Origin: Heyndrickxia vini
GTDB lineage: Bacteria; Bacillota; Bacilli; Bacillales; Bacillaceae_C
DNA length: 64,000 nt
NCBI RefSeq assembly: GCF_016772275.1
Contig: NZ_CP065425.1
Coordinates: 1,288,001-1,352,000 of the forward strand
Reading direction: 5' to 3'
Each line of letters starts with the position of its first letter. The stretch's first letter is position 1. This document shows positions 17,438-25,468 of the stretch, piece by piece. Made by a program: the position numbers and the translations under genes. Below the pieces are notes generated by a model. The model searched no databases. It saw only the letters and a program-made list of their open reading frames with translations, and was not told the origin of the DNA.

Positions 17438-17637
17438 TTAAAATAGTATTCGCAGTTCTTACCAATAAAATATATATATTGTCTACTGCAAAAAGGAAAA
17501 AAAAATGATAGTATAATATGGTGTGAAAAATGTTGAATATTGCCCATTGCAGTAGCTCATTGGAATCACGACGAATATTAATATAAAATTGTAATAAATA
17601 AGTATGTTAATTTGGAATGGAGTAGGTGACATACATA

Positions 17638-19536
17638 ATGTGTGGATTTGTAGGTTGTATACATGACAACGAGGTTGGATTAAGAGAAACAGACAGACAA
17701 CTTTTTAAAAACATGAACAATATTATCACTCATCGTGGTCCCGATGATGATGGATTTTTTGAAGATGAACATATTCAATTTGGTTTCCGCAGATTGAGTA
17801 TTATTGATATAGAAAGTGGACACCAACCTTTAACATATGAAAATGAACGTTATTGGATCATTTTTAATGGTGAAATATATAATTATGTGGAACTGCGAAA
17901 TGAATTGGTTGAAGCGGGGTTAACTTTTGAAACGGCTTCTGACACGGAAGTTATTCTTGCGCTTTATAGTTACTATAAAGAAGAAGCGGTATCGAAGCTT
18001 CGGGGCATGTTTGCTTTTACGATTTGGGATAAACAGGAGCAGTTATTAATTGGAGCACGTGATCCTTTTGGTATCAAACCGTTTTTTTATAGAGAAGAAG
18101 AAGGACGCACATTCTTTGCTTCTGAAAAGAAAAGTATTTTGCTCGCAATGGAACATGAAGAATTAAATTATGAAGCTGCTCAACATTATATGACATATCA
18201 ATTTGTTCCAGAACCAGAAACAATGACAGAAGGAATCAAAAAATTAGAACCTGGCCATTATTTTATTAAAAAATTGGGCAAACCAATGGACATCAAACGT
18301 TATTGGAAAGCATCTTTCCAACCTGTACAAAAATCAGAAGATGAATTTATAAAGGAAATTAGAGACGTCTTATTTGATTCTGTAAACGTTCATATGAGAA
18401 GTGATGTACCCGTTGGATCGTTCTTATCAGGTGGGATTGATTCTTCGATAATTGCTTCCATTGCTAAGCAATATCATCCAAGCATTAAAACATTTTCAGT
18501 CGGTTTTGAACACAATGGTTTCAGTGAAATTGACGTAGCAAAAGAAACCGCGGATAAACTTGGAGTTGAAAATATTAGTTATATTATCACTCCAGAAGAA
18601 TATATGAAGGAATTGCCAAAAATTATTTGGCATTTAGATGATCCATTAGCAGATCCTGCCTGTGTTCCTTTATATTTTGTAGCACGTGAAGCAAGAAAGC
18701 ATGTAACGGTCGTTTTATCAGGTGAAGGTGCTGATGAACTATTCGGTGGTTATAATATTTATAGAGAACCGCAATCACTAGAAGTCTTTAATAAAATTCC
18801 TGCCGTTGGTAAGTCTTTATTAAAAGCATTAGCGAAAATTATGCCAGAGGGTGTGAAAGGGAAAAGCTTTATTGAGCGTGGAGTAACACCGATGGAACAA
18901 AGGTATATTGGGAATGCAAAGATGTACACTGAATCGGAGAAAAAAGATTTGCTGGCGCAATATCGGTCAGGTATAGAATACACAGACATTACGAAACCTT
19001 TGTATGCTGAAACAAAAGATTACGATCCAGTTGATCGTATGCAATACATTGATATTCACACATGGATGCGCGGTGATATTTTATTAAAAGCGGATAAAAT
19101 GACAATGGCACATTCATTGGAATTAAGGGTTCCATTTTTAGATAAAGAGGTATTTAAAATTGCTTCCAAAATACCAACAAGCTTAAAAACAGCGAATAAT
19201 ACTACGAAATACATTTTAAGAAAAGCAGCTGAAGGCGTTGTTCCTGACCATGTACTGACCCGCAAGAAACTTGGCTTCCCGGTACCAATCCGTCATTGGT
19301 TAAAAGATGAAATGCATGATTGGGCAAAACAAATTATTCATGAAAGTGGTACAGATCACATCATTAATAAGCATTATGTTTTAAACCTTTTAGAGGAACA
19401 TTGCCAAGGAAAAATGGATCACAGTCGTAAAATATGGACCGTCCTCATCTTTATGATATGGCATGCAGTTTATTTAGAAGAAAAATATGATTTCCAAAAA
19501 CAATATAAGCTCCAAACTGAAGGGGCAAATATTTAA
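17638..19536 (+). CDS. asnB: Asparagine synthetase (glutamine-hydrolysing) AsnB
   Basis: Makes asparagine from aspartate, ATP and glutamine. The N-terminal glutaminase domain needs Cys2, so the start must be the ATG of MCGFVGCIHD; an in-frame GTG at 17626 is rejected. FNGEIYNY and ASDTEVIL belong to the glutaminase. The synthetase domain has the PP-loop LSGGIDSSIIASIA and SGEGADELFGGY. The 632 residues match B. subtilis AsnB. It follows metK as in B. subtilis; AGGTGA is the ribosome site. Possible lipid or wall amidation roles of paralogues cannot be judged here. Confidence 0.95.
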   Translation: MCGFVGCIHDNEVGLRETDRQLFKNMNNIITHRGPDDDGFFEDEHIQFGFRRLSIIDIESGHQPLTYENERYWIIFNGEIYNYVELRNELVEAGLTFETASDTEVILALYSYYKEEAVSKLRGMFAFTIWDKQEQLLIGARDPFGIKPFFYREEEGRTFFASEKKSILLAMEHEELNYEAAQHYMTYQFVPEPETMTEGIKKLEPGHYFIKKLGKPMDIKRYWKASFQPVQKSEDEFIKEIRDVLFDSVNVHMRSDVPVGSFLSGGIDSSIIASIAKQYHPSIKTFSVGFEHNGFSEIDVAKETADKLGVENISYIITPEEYMKELPKIIWHLDDPLADPACVPLYFVAREARKHVTVVLSGEGADELFGGYNIYREPQSLEVFNKIPAVGKSLLKALAKIMPEGVKGKSFIERGVTPMEQRYIGNAKMYTESEKKDLLAQYRSGIEYTDITKPLYAETKDYDPVDRMQYIDIHTWMRGDILLKADKMTMAHSLELRVPFLDKEVFKIASKIPTSLKTANNTTKYILRKAAEGVVPDHVLTRKKLGFPVPIRHWLKDEMHDWAKQIIHESGTDHIINKHYVLNLLEEHCQGKMDHSRKIWTVLIFMIWHAVYLEEKYDFQKQYKLQTEGANI

Positions 19537-19538
19537 AA

Positions 19539-19591
19539 AAGCAGCCGCGATATACATATCTACTCTTGGTATGTAATCGCTTGGCTGCCCA
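19539..19591 (-). terminator. Terminator overlapping the 3' end of the peptidase gene
   Basis: On the minus strand GGCAGCCAAGCGAT..TACATA pairs with TATGTA..ATCGCGGCTGC, followed by six T. The left arm is inside the last codons of the minus-strand gene. It probably also stops asnB transcripts. Confidence 0.75.
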
Positions 19592-20318
19592 TCTGCACCC
19601 AGGCTTCTTGGAAGTCGTGAATGGGTGCTTTTTTATTTTTCTGACCTGTCAGTGGATCGTTGAAGTAAATAAAGTCTTTATCGTAACCTGTAATTAGTAC
19701 AGAATGTTCCTTACTAGTAATGCGGATGGTCCCTTTTTTTGTATGCCATGTTGTAAAATAGGAATCAGGAAGTTCTTTATAATGAGTATTAATAATTACC
19801 CAAACTGGTTGCCCGTTTGATAGAGGTATTTTTAAATCTTCAAATGAGCTTTTCGTCAAATTGACAATTTTACCAGGCATATATTTATTCGCTAATTCAA
19901 TAATTGGTTGAACATAAACACCAAGGCCAGGTTTGCTATACGTATACATATCGCCAACAAATCCATCATTAGGGTGTCCGTAATGGATATTGTTATTAAT
20001 TATTTTACGTGGTGTCGCATCTTTTTTGATTTGTTTCGCAAGGGTCAATTTATCAGTTTTGATTCCCGCTGAGTTAAGTAACATCGATAGGCTAGTTACT
20101 TCACATCCACGAGCTAATTCTGGAAATTGAGAAATGACAGGAATATTTAAAAGAACATTATCTTTTATTTTGATAATTGAATATTTTTTTGAATCAGTGT
20201 GGCTTAAATCAATCGTTTGTTTTTTAACTTCACTAGCATGTTCAGAATTTTGATAACCGTAAATAAAAATAATTATAAAAAATAGAAATGCTATAAAACC
20301 TGTTATAATAGACTTCAT
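19560..20318 (-). CDS. C39-like cysteine peptidase, membrane-anchored
   Basis: A 252-residue protein with one N-terminal membrane or signal segment (residues ~4-22) and a C39_2-type papain-like domain outside the cell. Candidate catalytic residues are Cys72 in ARGCEVTSLSML, His205 in SKEHSVLITGYD and Asp/Asn in YFNDP (~220). It resembles YvpB-type proteins of Bacillus. An AAAGGTGA site precedes the ATG. It stands alone, divergent from ytpA. The substrate is unknown and no partner bacteriocin or transporter is nearby. Confidence 0.83.
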   Translation of the reverse strand: MKSIITGFIAFLFFIIIFIYGYQNSEHASEVKKQTIDLSHTDSKKYSIIKIKDNVLLNIPVISQFPELARGCEVTSLSMLLNSAGIKTDKLTLAKQIKKDATPRKIINNNIHYGHPNDGFVGDMYTYSKPGLGVYVQPIIELANKYMPGKIVNLTKSSFEDLKIPLSNGQPVWVIINTHYKELPDSYFTTWHTKKGTIRITSKEHSVLITGYDKDFIYFNDPLTGQKNKKAPIHDFQEAWVQMGSQAITYQE

Positions 20319-20527
20319 AAAATCACCTTTACATTATCCTTACTTTATACATCGTCATTTTTCGTCAAATTTAAAGTCTTTTTTAAAAGCAAATAAAAAA
20401 ACAAATGATCCTGTTATTTTGCCTTTATAGAAAATGGGTACAATATAAATGGTTCTTTTCCTATTTCGCCTTTTTCTTTTATAATTAGGAAGAGATTACT
20501 ATGCTAGTTATTAAGGAGGTATCAGAT

Positions 20528-21334
20528 ATGTGGAAGTGGGAAGCGGATCAAGGTCCAAAAGCTATTATCGTAATGGTTCACGGAGCGATGGAACACCACG
20601 GGAGATATAGTTGGCTTATTGAAATGTGGCGTTCATCAGGATACCATGTAATAATGGGAGATTTACCAGGGCAGGGAATGACAACAAGATCCCAAAGAGG
20701 TCATATCGATTCCTTTGATGAATATATTTTCGAATTAAAAGATTGGGTACAAACTGCCTATCAATTTGATGTACCAGTATTTCTGCTTGGACACAGTATG
20801 GGAGGTTTAGCGGTCATTCGGACCCTTCAAGAAGAAAAGCTAAATCTTGCGGGTGTTATTCTTTCCGCACCATGTTTAGACTTAGTTACTTATCCCTCGA
20901 AATTCTTAAGTTCACTGTCAGTAGTAATGAATAAAATAGCTCCACAAGTAAAGTTTTCTAGTGGTTTAACGATAGAAGATATAACAAGAAATGAAGAGGC
21001 ACGGGAACTCGCATTAAATGATTCTTTATATGTTACAAAGATATCTGTCAGGTGGTATAGGGAATTGGTAAAGGCAATGAAATTAGCATTCACAAATATG
21101 TCGAAAATACCGGATATTCCTTTTTTGGTTTTACAAGGTGGAAATGATAAAATTGTAAATAAACAAGCTGTAAACGATTGGTTTAATAAAGTGACACTTT
21201 CTGATAAACAATATAAAGTTTGGCCAAATAGCTATCATGAACTATTTAATGAACCAGAACGGGAAGAAGTTTTTCAATATGCGAAGAATTTTGTCGAAAC
21301 AAGACTTCGCACTTTAGGTTATATAATTAATTGA
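20528..21334 (+). CDS. ytpA: YtpA, lysophospholipase-type alpha/beta hydrolase
   Basis: A 268-residue monoacylglycerol-lipase-like enzyme. Motifs are MVHGAMEHHGRYSWLIEMW, MGDLPGQG, GHSMGG with Ser90, and a late QGGNDKIV Asp and SYHELFNEPERE His. B. subtilis YtpA is a phospholipase reported to form the lysophospholipid antibiotic bacilysocin. The ATG at 20528 follows AAGGAGG at nine bases; an upstream frame start at 20501 lacks a ribosome site. It is 14 nt before ytpB, so the ytpA-ytpB operon is kept. Confidence 0.9.
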   Translation: MWKWEADQGPKAIIVMVHGAMEHHGRYSWLIEMWRSSGYHVIMGDLPGQGMTTRSQRGHIDSFDEYIFELKDWVQTAYQFDVPVFLLGHSMGGLAVIRTLQEEKLNLAGVILSAPCLDLVTYPSKFLSSLSVVMNKIAPQVKFSSGLTIEDITRNEEARELALNDSLYVTKISVRWYRELVKAMKLAFTNMSKIPDIPFLVLQGGNDKIVNKQAVNDWFNKVTLSDKQYKVWPNSYHELFNEPEREEVFQYAKNFVETRLRTLGYIIN

Positions 21335-21348
21335 GGTGATTTTTAAAG

Positions 21349-22470
21349 ATGTCCGTCCCTTCGAATCCATTTTCATTGATGAATCAGGTGTACAGGAAAG
21401 TATTTCCGGATGTTCATCGTGAATTAATGTACTGGAAAGAAAAAGCTGCATCAATTCCCAACCAAGAACTAAGAAACCAAGCATTAGCTAGTATTGAGCA
21501 TAAAACTTTTCATTGTGAGGGAGGTTCCATTCTTGCACTACTAGCTCTTGACCGCAGGGATGAGGCAATAAAGTTTATCGTAGCATACCAAACGATTAGT
21601 GATTACTTAGATAATCTTTGTGACAGAAGCACCTCTTTAGATCCCGCTGATTTTGAGGCCTTGCACGAGTCGATGAAAGATTCATTATCGATTCATGCGA
21701 AACCAAAAAATTATTATCGGCTTCGGGATGATCAAGATGATGGTGGTTATTTAGAGGACCTAGTCTTAACTTGTCAAAAAGTACTATCTTCGTTAACAAA
21801 ATATGATTTAATAAGAGATTCTTTATTAGAATTGTGCCAGTATTACTGTGATTTACAAGTACATAAGCACGTAAAAGTTGAAGAAAGAGAGCCTCGTTTA
21901 CAATCATGGTTCAAAACATATCAATCATCTTTGCCACAAATGGGCTGGCATGAATTTTCCGCATGTTCAGGTTCTACATTAGGCATATTTTGTCTCGTTT
22001 CCTATTGCTTCCGAAATGATTTTATTGAGGAACACGCAAAAAGCATCCGTGAAGGGTATTTTCCTTATATTCAAGGTTTACACATCCTTCTTGATTATTT
22101 TATCGATCAAGACGAAGATCGAGAGGGTGGAGATTTAAACTTCTGTTTCTATTATGAAAATAATGAGGAAATGTTTGAACGATTAACACACTTTTTAACA
22201 GAGGCGGATATACATACGGAAAAATTGCCCGATCAGAAGTTCCATAAATTTATTAATCGTGGGCTTTTAGCCGTTTATTTATCTGATGATAAAGTGAATA
22301 AACAAAAAGATGTTCAAAAAATAGCGAGAGAATTGATTAAACATGGGGGATCAATTAGCTACTTTTTTTATTGGAATGGACGAGCATACCGAAGAATAAA
22401 AAGCTTAATCCCGACTGGGATATTAAAAGCTTTGTTAAAAACGAAAAAAAGAAGTGCAGAGTTAAACTAA
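21349..22470 (+). CDS. ytpB: YtpB, tetraprenyl-beta-curcumene synthase
   Basis: A 373-residue DUF2600 protein. In B. subtilis YtpB cyclises heptaprenyl diphosphate (C35) to tetraprenyl-beta-curcumene, a sesquarterpene precursor. An aspartate-rich helix ISDYLDNLCDR (~83-93) and a second IDQDEDREGGDLNFCFYYEN are the likely metal-diphosphate sites of this unusual class I terpene synthase. GAGGTG precedes the ATG. It is coupled to ytpA. The downstream cyclase (SqhC-type) is not in this window. Confidence 0.92.
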   Translation: MSVPSNPFSLMNQVYRKVFPDVHRELMYWKEKAASIPNQELRNQALASIEHKTFHCEGGSILALLALDRRDEAIKFIVAYQTISDYLDNLCDRSTSLDPADFEALHESMKDSLSIHAKPKNYYRLRDDQDDGGYLEDLVLTCQKVLSSLTKYDLIRDSLLELCQYYCDLQVHKHVKVEEREPRLQSWFKTYQSSLPQMGWHEFSACSGSTLGIFCLVSYCFRNDFIEEHAKSIREGYFPYIQGLHILLDYFIDQDEDREGGDLNFCFYYENNEEMFERLTHFLTEADIHTEKLPDQKFHKFINRGLLAVYLSDDKVNKQKDVQKIARELIKHGGSISYFFYWNGRAYRRIKSLIPTGILKALLKTKKRSAELN

Positions 22471-22500
22471 GAAAAGCGGAAGCTAGGCGCTGTAGCTGGA
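22471..22500. repeat. R1 mini-copy
   Basis: GAAAAGCGGAAGCTAGGCGC followed by TGTAGCTGGA is the reverse complement of an R1 head joined to an R1 tail, like the mini-copy at 13440. Confidence 0.5.
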
Positions 22501-22507
22501 AAGCAAG

Positions 22508-22538
22508 AAAACGATAACCGATTGTGGTTATCGTTTTT
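22508..22538. terminator. Bidirectional terminator between ytpB and mnmM
   Basis: AACGATAACC and GGTTATCGTT form a 10-bp stem with a 6-base loop, flanked by A and T runs. Its right arm covers the stop codon of the minus-strand gene. Confidence 0.8.
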
Positions 22539-23100
22539 CAATGGCGATAATAAATGGAGGGTTATTCTTTTGATTAATGAATTCATATTTTAAGACGTGT
22601 GCCTCTTTTTGATCAATACTTTTTACAAAATTCAATACTTCATCTCTTTCAATCGCGCCTTCTGGATGGCCATGGTAAATGACAACAACAAGAATAGCTT
22701 CAGGCCTCATTATTTCTAATAGTTGTTTAATTGCCGAAATAGTTGTTGAGGATTGTGTAACAATCTGTTTATCACCACCAGGCAAATAACCTAAATTAAA
22801 GATTGCGGCAGAAATGTTACCAAAAAGGTGTGGTGGAATGGTTTCTTTAATCGTTTCATGTCCTTTGTTAAAAAGTGTAATATTGGTTAATAGATTTTTT
22901 TTATCTAAATAATTTTTAGCGTGGTTCAGTGCTTTTTCCTGTATATCAAACCCATAAACATGTCCATTTTGTCCAACAAGTTTTGCTAAAAACTCCGTAT
23001 CATAGCCGTTGCCCACAGTAGCGTCCACGACCGTATCATTAGGTGAAATAGCTTTTTCGAGTAAAGAATGAGCAAATTCTAAAATTTTATGTAGTTTCAC
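22528..23100 (-). CDS. mnmM: MnmM (YtqB), tRNA mnm5U methyltransferase
   Basis: A 190-residue class I SAM methyltransferase. Motif I is VVDATVGNGYDTEFLA (~24-39), motif II region VYGFDIQEKAL, then FNLGYLPGGDK and the closing NPPFIIAIEKR. YtqB of B. subtilis has been identified as MnmM, which methylates the 5-aminomethyl group of wobble uridine in several tRNAs. I start at the GTG at 23100 because AGAGGT lies six bases before it; the frame opens at 23124 without a ribosome site. Confidence 0.88.
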   Translation of the reverse strand: MKLHKILEFAHSLLEKAISPNDTVVDATVGNGYDTEFLAKLVGQNGHVYGFDIQEKALNHAKNYLDKKNLLTNITLFNKGHETIKETIPPHLFGNISAAIFNLGYLPGGDKQIVTQSSTTISAIKQLLEIMRPEAILVVVIYHGHPEGAIERDEVLNFVKSIDQKEAHVLKYEFINQKNNPPFIIAIEKR

Positions 23101-23260
23101 GACAGCACCTCTAGTTTCCATCAAAAATTTCTTTAACGATACAAGTCTAAATTATTTCCTCGAAATTGCCAACATAGTCCGTATCCAATTGAACAAAATA
23201 ATGTTGAGGCATGCAATAGCAATGCCTTAATGCTCCGTAATGTAAAAGGAGGAGTCTGAA

Positions 23261-23536
23261 TTGGCAACGAGACAATCTGTTGGGGAACGTATTCAACGAT
23301 GTGAAGAAGCTATAAGCTATGCAAAAGAACAGTTTATCGAAGGAAGTAGACAGGAACATTACTATGATAACGAATATCAATATGCAATGCAGCAACTGGA
23401 AGGTTCATACAATGAATTAGCCCAGCTTGCAAATAGTGCCAATTCCCAACAAAGGGAACAATTACATCGTATGAGATTACAGATTCAACAATTGCAAAAT
23501 CAAATGACTCTTTTAAATCATGATCGACCACAATAA
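23261..23536 (+). CDS. ytzC: YtzC, DUF2524 protein
   Basis: A 91-residue, Gln-rich, probably coiled-coil helical protein: MATRQSVGERIQRCEEAI, SRQEHYYDNEYQYAMQQLE, SQQREQLHRMRLQIQQLQ. It matches DUF2524 (YtzC). The start is TTG with AGGAGG upstream. Function unknown. A 56-codon gene follows after 20 nt and is probably in the same transcript. Confidence 0.88.
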   Translation: MATRQSVGERIQRCEEAISYAKEQFIEGSRQEHYYDNEYQYAMQQLEGSYNELAQLANSANSQQREQLHRMRLQIQQLQNQMTLLNHDRPQ

Positions 23537-23556
23537 TTATTTTTACGGAGGTAATC

Positions 23557-23727
23557 ATGGCTAAGCGATCGAAGCAAAATAATCCAGAGCAAAAAACAAA
23601 AAATGGCATAAATAATCAAGATATGGAAGTTGGTCAAGATTACGATCCGGTTAAAGAAGTAAAGAAGCAAAATTCCAAAAAGAGTCAGCCTATACGATCA
23701 AAACAACATATCGAAAATCCGGATTAA
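23557..23727 (+). CDS. Small basic hydrophilic protein
   Basis: A 56-residue frame starting MAKRSKQNNPEQKTKN, very rich in Lys, Asn and Gln, with VGQDYDPVKEVKKQ in the middle and no hydrophobic core. ACGGAGGT stands six bases before the ATG and a good terminator follows, which supports a real gene. The composition resembles small spore or disordered proteins, but I do not recognise a family. It lies directly behind ytzC. Confidence 0.62.
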   Translation: MAKRSKQNNPEQKTKNGINNQDMEVGQDYDPVKEVKKQNSKKSQPIRSKQHIENPD

Positions 23728-23746
23728 ACTAGTGATAGTAATGAAA

Positions 23747-23773
23747 GGAGTGAGCGATAGCTCGCTCTTTTTT
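23747..23773 (+). terminator. Terminator after ytzC and the small gene
   Basis: GAGTGAGC and GCTCGCTC form an 8-bp stem (one G-T) with loop GATA, then six T. Confidence 0.8.
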
Positions 23774-23780
23774 ACATTTC

Positions 23781-23821
23781 TGTCCGGATTCTGCGCCTAA
23801 CAAGGCGCTTCCATCTTTCTA
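23781..23821. repeat. R1 mini-copy
   Basis: TGTCCGGATTCTGCGCCTA followed by ACAAGGCGCTTCCATCTTTC has the R1 head and tail around the arms GCGCCT/AGGCGC, with the centre missing. Confidence 0.45.
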
Positions 23822-23939
23822 ATGATTAACAGAATATTATGTGTATGCCTTTTTGAGATTTGCCTCTTGAAGCTGCTTATGAAAAGAAATAAAATGATGT
23901 AGGTAATGCAAAATTTTAGGGGGAAAGGGAGCGTTTTTC

Positions 23940-25127
23940 ATGCCTAGATCCTTATGGCTATTAGTGATCGGTATGATGGTGAATGTAACAGGCTCTTCTT
24001 TTTTATGGCCGTTAAATGCTATCTATATTCATGATCACTTGGGGAAATCACTATCGGTTGCAGGAGTCGTTTTAATGCTAAATTCGGCTGCAAGCGTAAT
24101 AGGAAATTTAATTGGTGGAAACTTATATGATAAAATTGGCGGATATCGTTCGATTTTACTTGGAATAATGATTACAATCTTCTCTTTAATCGGAATGACT
24201 TTTTGGCATGGATGGCCGTTATATCCAATCTTTTTAACAATTATTGGGCTTGGAGCGGGTATCATTGTACCAGCGATGTTTGCGATGGCAGGTGCGGTCT
24301 GGAAAGAAGGGGGAAGAAAAGCTTTTAATGCCGTTTATATTGCGCAAAATTTTGGTGTTGCAGTAGGTTCGGCACTTGGTGGTTTTGTTGCGTCTTTTTC
24401 TTTTGATTATATCTTCCTTGCTAACTTAATTATGTTTATTGTCTTTTTCTTGATTGCCTTTTTTGGTTATCGAAAAATTAACATTGATCGAGGAAACTAT
24501 ACTTCGGTCATTCAAGAGAAAAAAGTTGTGAAGAGCAGAACAAAATTAATTGCCTTGTTGATTTTATGCAGCGGCTACTTATTATGTTGGGTCGGATATG
24601 TGCAATGGCAGTCTACGATTTCCACATACACGCAAGAAATAAATATTTCACTTAGACAGTATAGTATGCTGTGGACGATTAATGGCGCATTAATTGTTTT
24701 GGGGCAGCCATTATTAAATCCAATCGTAAAGCGGTTTGGAACGAATTTAAAGGCGCCCATCATTACGGGAATCATAATCTTTATGATTTCGTTTGGTATT
24801 GCCGGTTATGCATCAGATTTTAAAGGGTTTTTAGCTGCTATGATTATTTTAACGATTGGTGAAATGTTTGTTTGGCCGACTGTGCCAACGATTGCCGATA
24901 GTTTGGCTCCAAAAGGAAAAGAGGGATTCTTCCAAGGAATTGTTAATAGTACGGCGACTGGCGGGAGAATGATTGGTCCATTATTGGGTGGAATTTTAGT
25001 CGATTTATATTCTATGTCCATATTATTTAAAGCATTGCTAATTTTATTTGTTATATCCATTGTATTATCTTTAATCTATGACCGTCCATTGAAATCAAAA
25101 GCGGAGAAACAGTCGATTTCGATGTGA
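23940..25127 (+). CDS. yttB: MFS transporter YttB
   Basis: A 395-residue major facilitator protein with about 12 membrane helices. The loop 2-3 motif appears as GGNLYDKIGGYRS (~58-70). It starts MPRSLWLLVIGMMVNVTGSSF, and the sequence and place before leuS agree with B. subtilis YttB, a putative efflux protein. Substrate unknown. GGGGGAAAGGGAG lies before the ATG. A leucine T-box starts ~15 nt after the stop, so the gene is transcribed separately from leuS. Confidence 0.85.
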   Translation: MPRSLWLLVIGMMVNVTGSSFLWPLNAIYIHDHLGKSLSVAGVVLMLNSAASVIGNLIGGNLYDKIGGYRSILLGIMITIFSLIGMTFWHGWPLYPIFLTIIGLGAGIIVPAMFAMAGAVWKEGGRKAFNAVYIAQNFGVAVGSALGGFVASFSFDYIFLANLIMFIVFFLIAFFGYRKINIDRGNYTSVIQEKKVVKSRTKLIALLILCSGYLLCWVGYVQWQSTISTYTQEINISLRQYSMLWTINGALIVLGQPLLNPIVKRFGTNLKAPIITGIIIFMISFGIAGYASDFKGFLAAMIILTIGEMFVWPTVPTIADSLAPKGKEGFFQGIVNSTATGGRMIGPLLGGILVDLYSMSILFKALLILFVISIVLSLIYDRPLKSKAEKQSISM

Positions 25128-25141
25128 GTTTTAAAAAGGGC

Positions 25142-25170
25142 TTGAAAGATTGAATAAAATTGGATAAAAT
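25142..25170 (+). promoter_or_regulatory. Candidate sigma-A promoter of the leuS leader
   Basis: TTGAAA (25142-25147) and TAAAAT (25165-25170) with a 17-base spacer, placed just before the T-box leader. Confidence 0.5.
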
Positions 25171-25194
25171 GGTGAATACAATTATCAGATATTT

Positions 25195-25441
25195 AAACGT
25201 TGATAAGGATTAGTAATGATGCCCCCTTGATTAAGAGAGTTGGCGGCCGGTGAAAGCTAACCAAGACCATCATGAACTCACCTTAGAGTTGCAAATGTGA
25301 ACATCCATTTCAGGATTAAGTAGTGTTTGCCGTTTTCCGCGTTAAGGATGAATGAAGTGAGTGGTGTTTACACTAATCTGGGTGGTACCGCGGGAGTTAA
25401 CTATAACCTCTCGTCCCTTTATAGGGATGAGGGGTTTTTTG
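25195..25441 (+). ncRNA. T-box leader (leucine) of leuS
   Basis: The T-box core GGGTGGTACCGCGGG is at 25380-25393. Upstream is a stem I region with GATAAGGATTAGTAA and a likely specifier codon CTC (25277-25279, in the context GAACTCACC), which fits tRNA-Leu. Downstream AACCTCTCGTCCC pairs with GGGATGAGGGGT as the terminator, followed by TTTTTT (25405-25440). Uncharged tRNA-Leu should favour the antiterminator and leuS expression. The exact 5' boundary is approximate. Confidence 0.92.
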
Positions 25442-25468
25442 TATGAAAAAATTAGGAGGTTGAGATTC

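Noticed and set aside
17195-17547. Frames over R2 copy 1 on both strands
   Set aside because: The element is explained by paired stems; loop length changes between copies break the frame.
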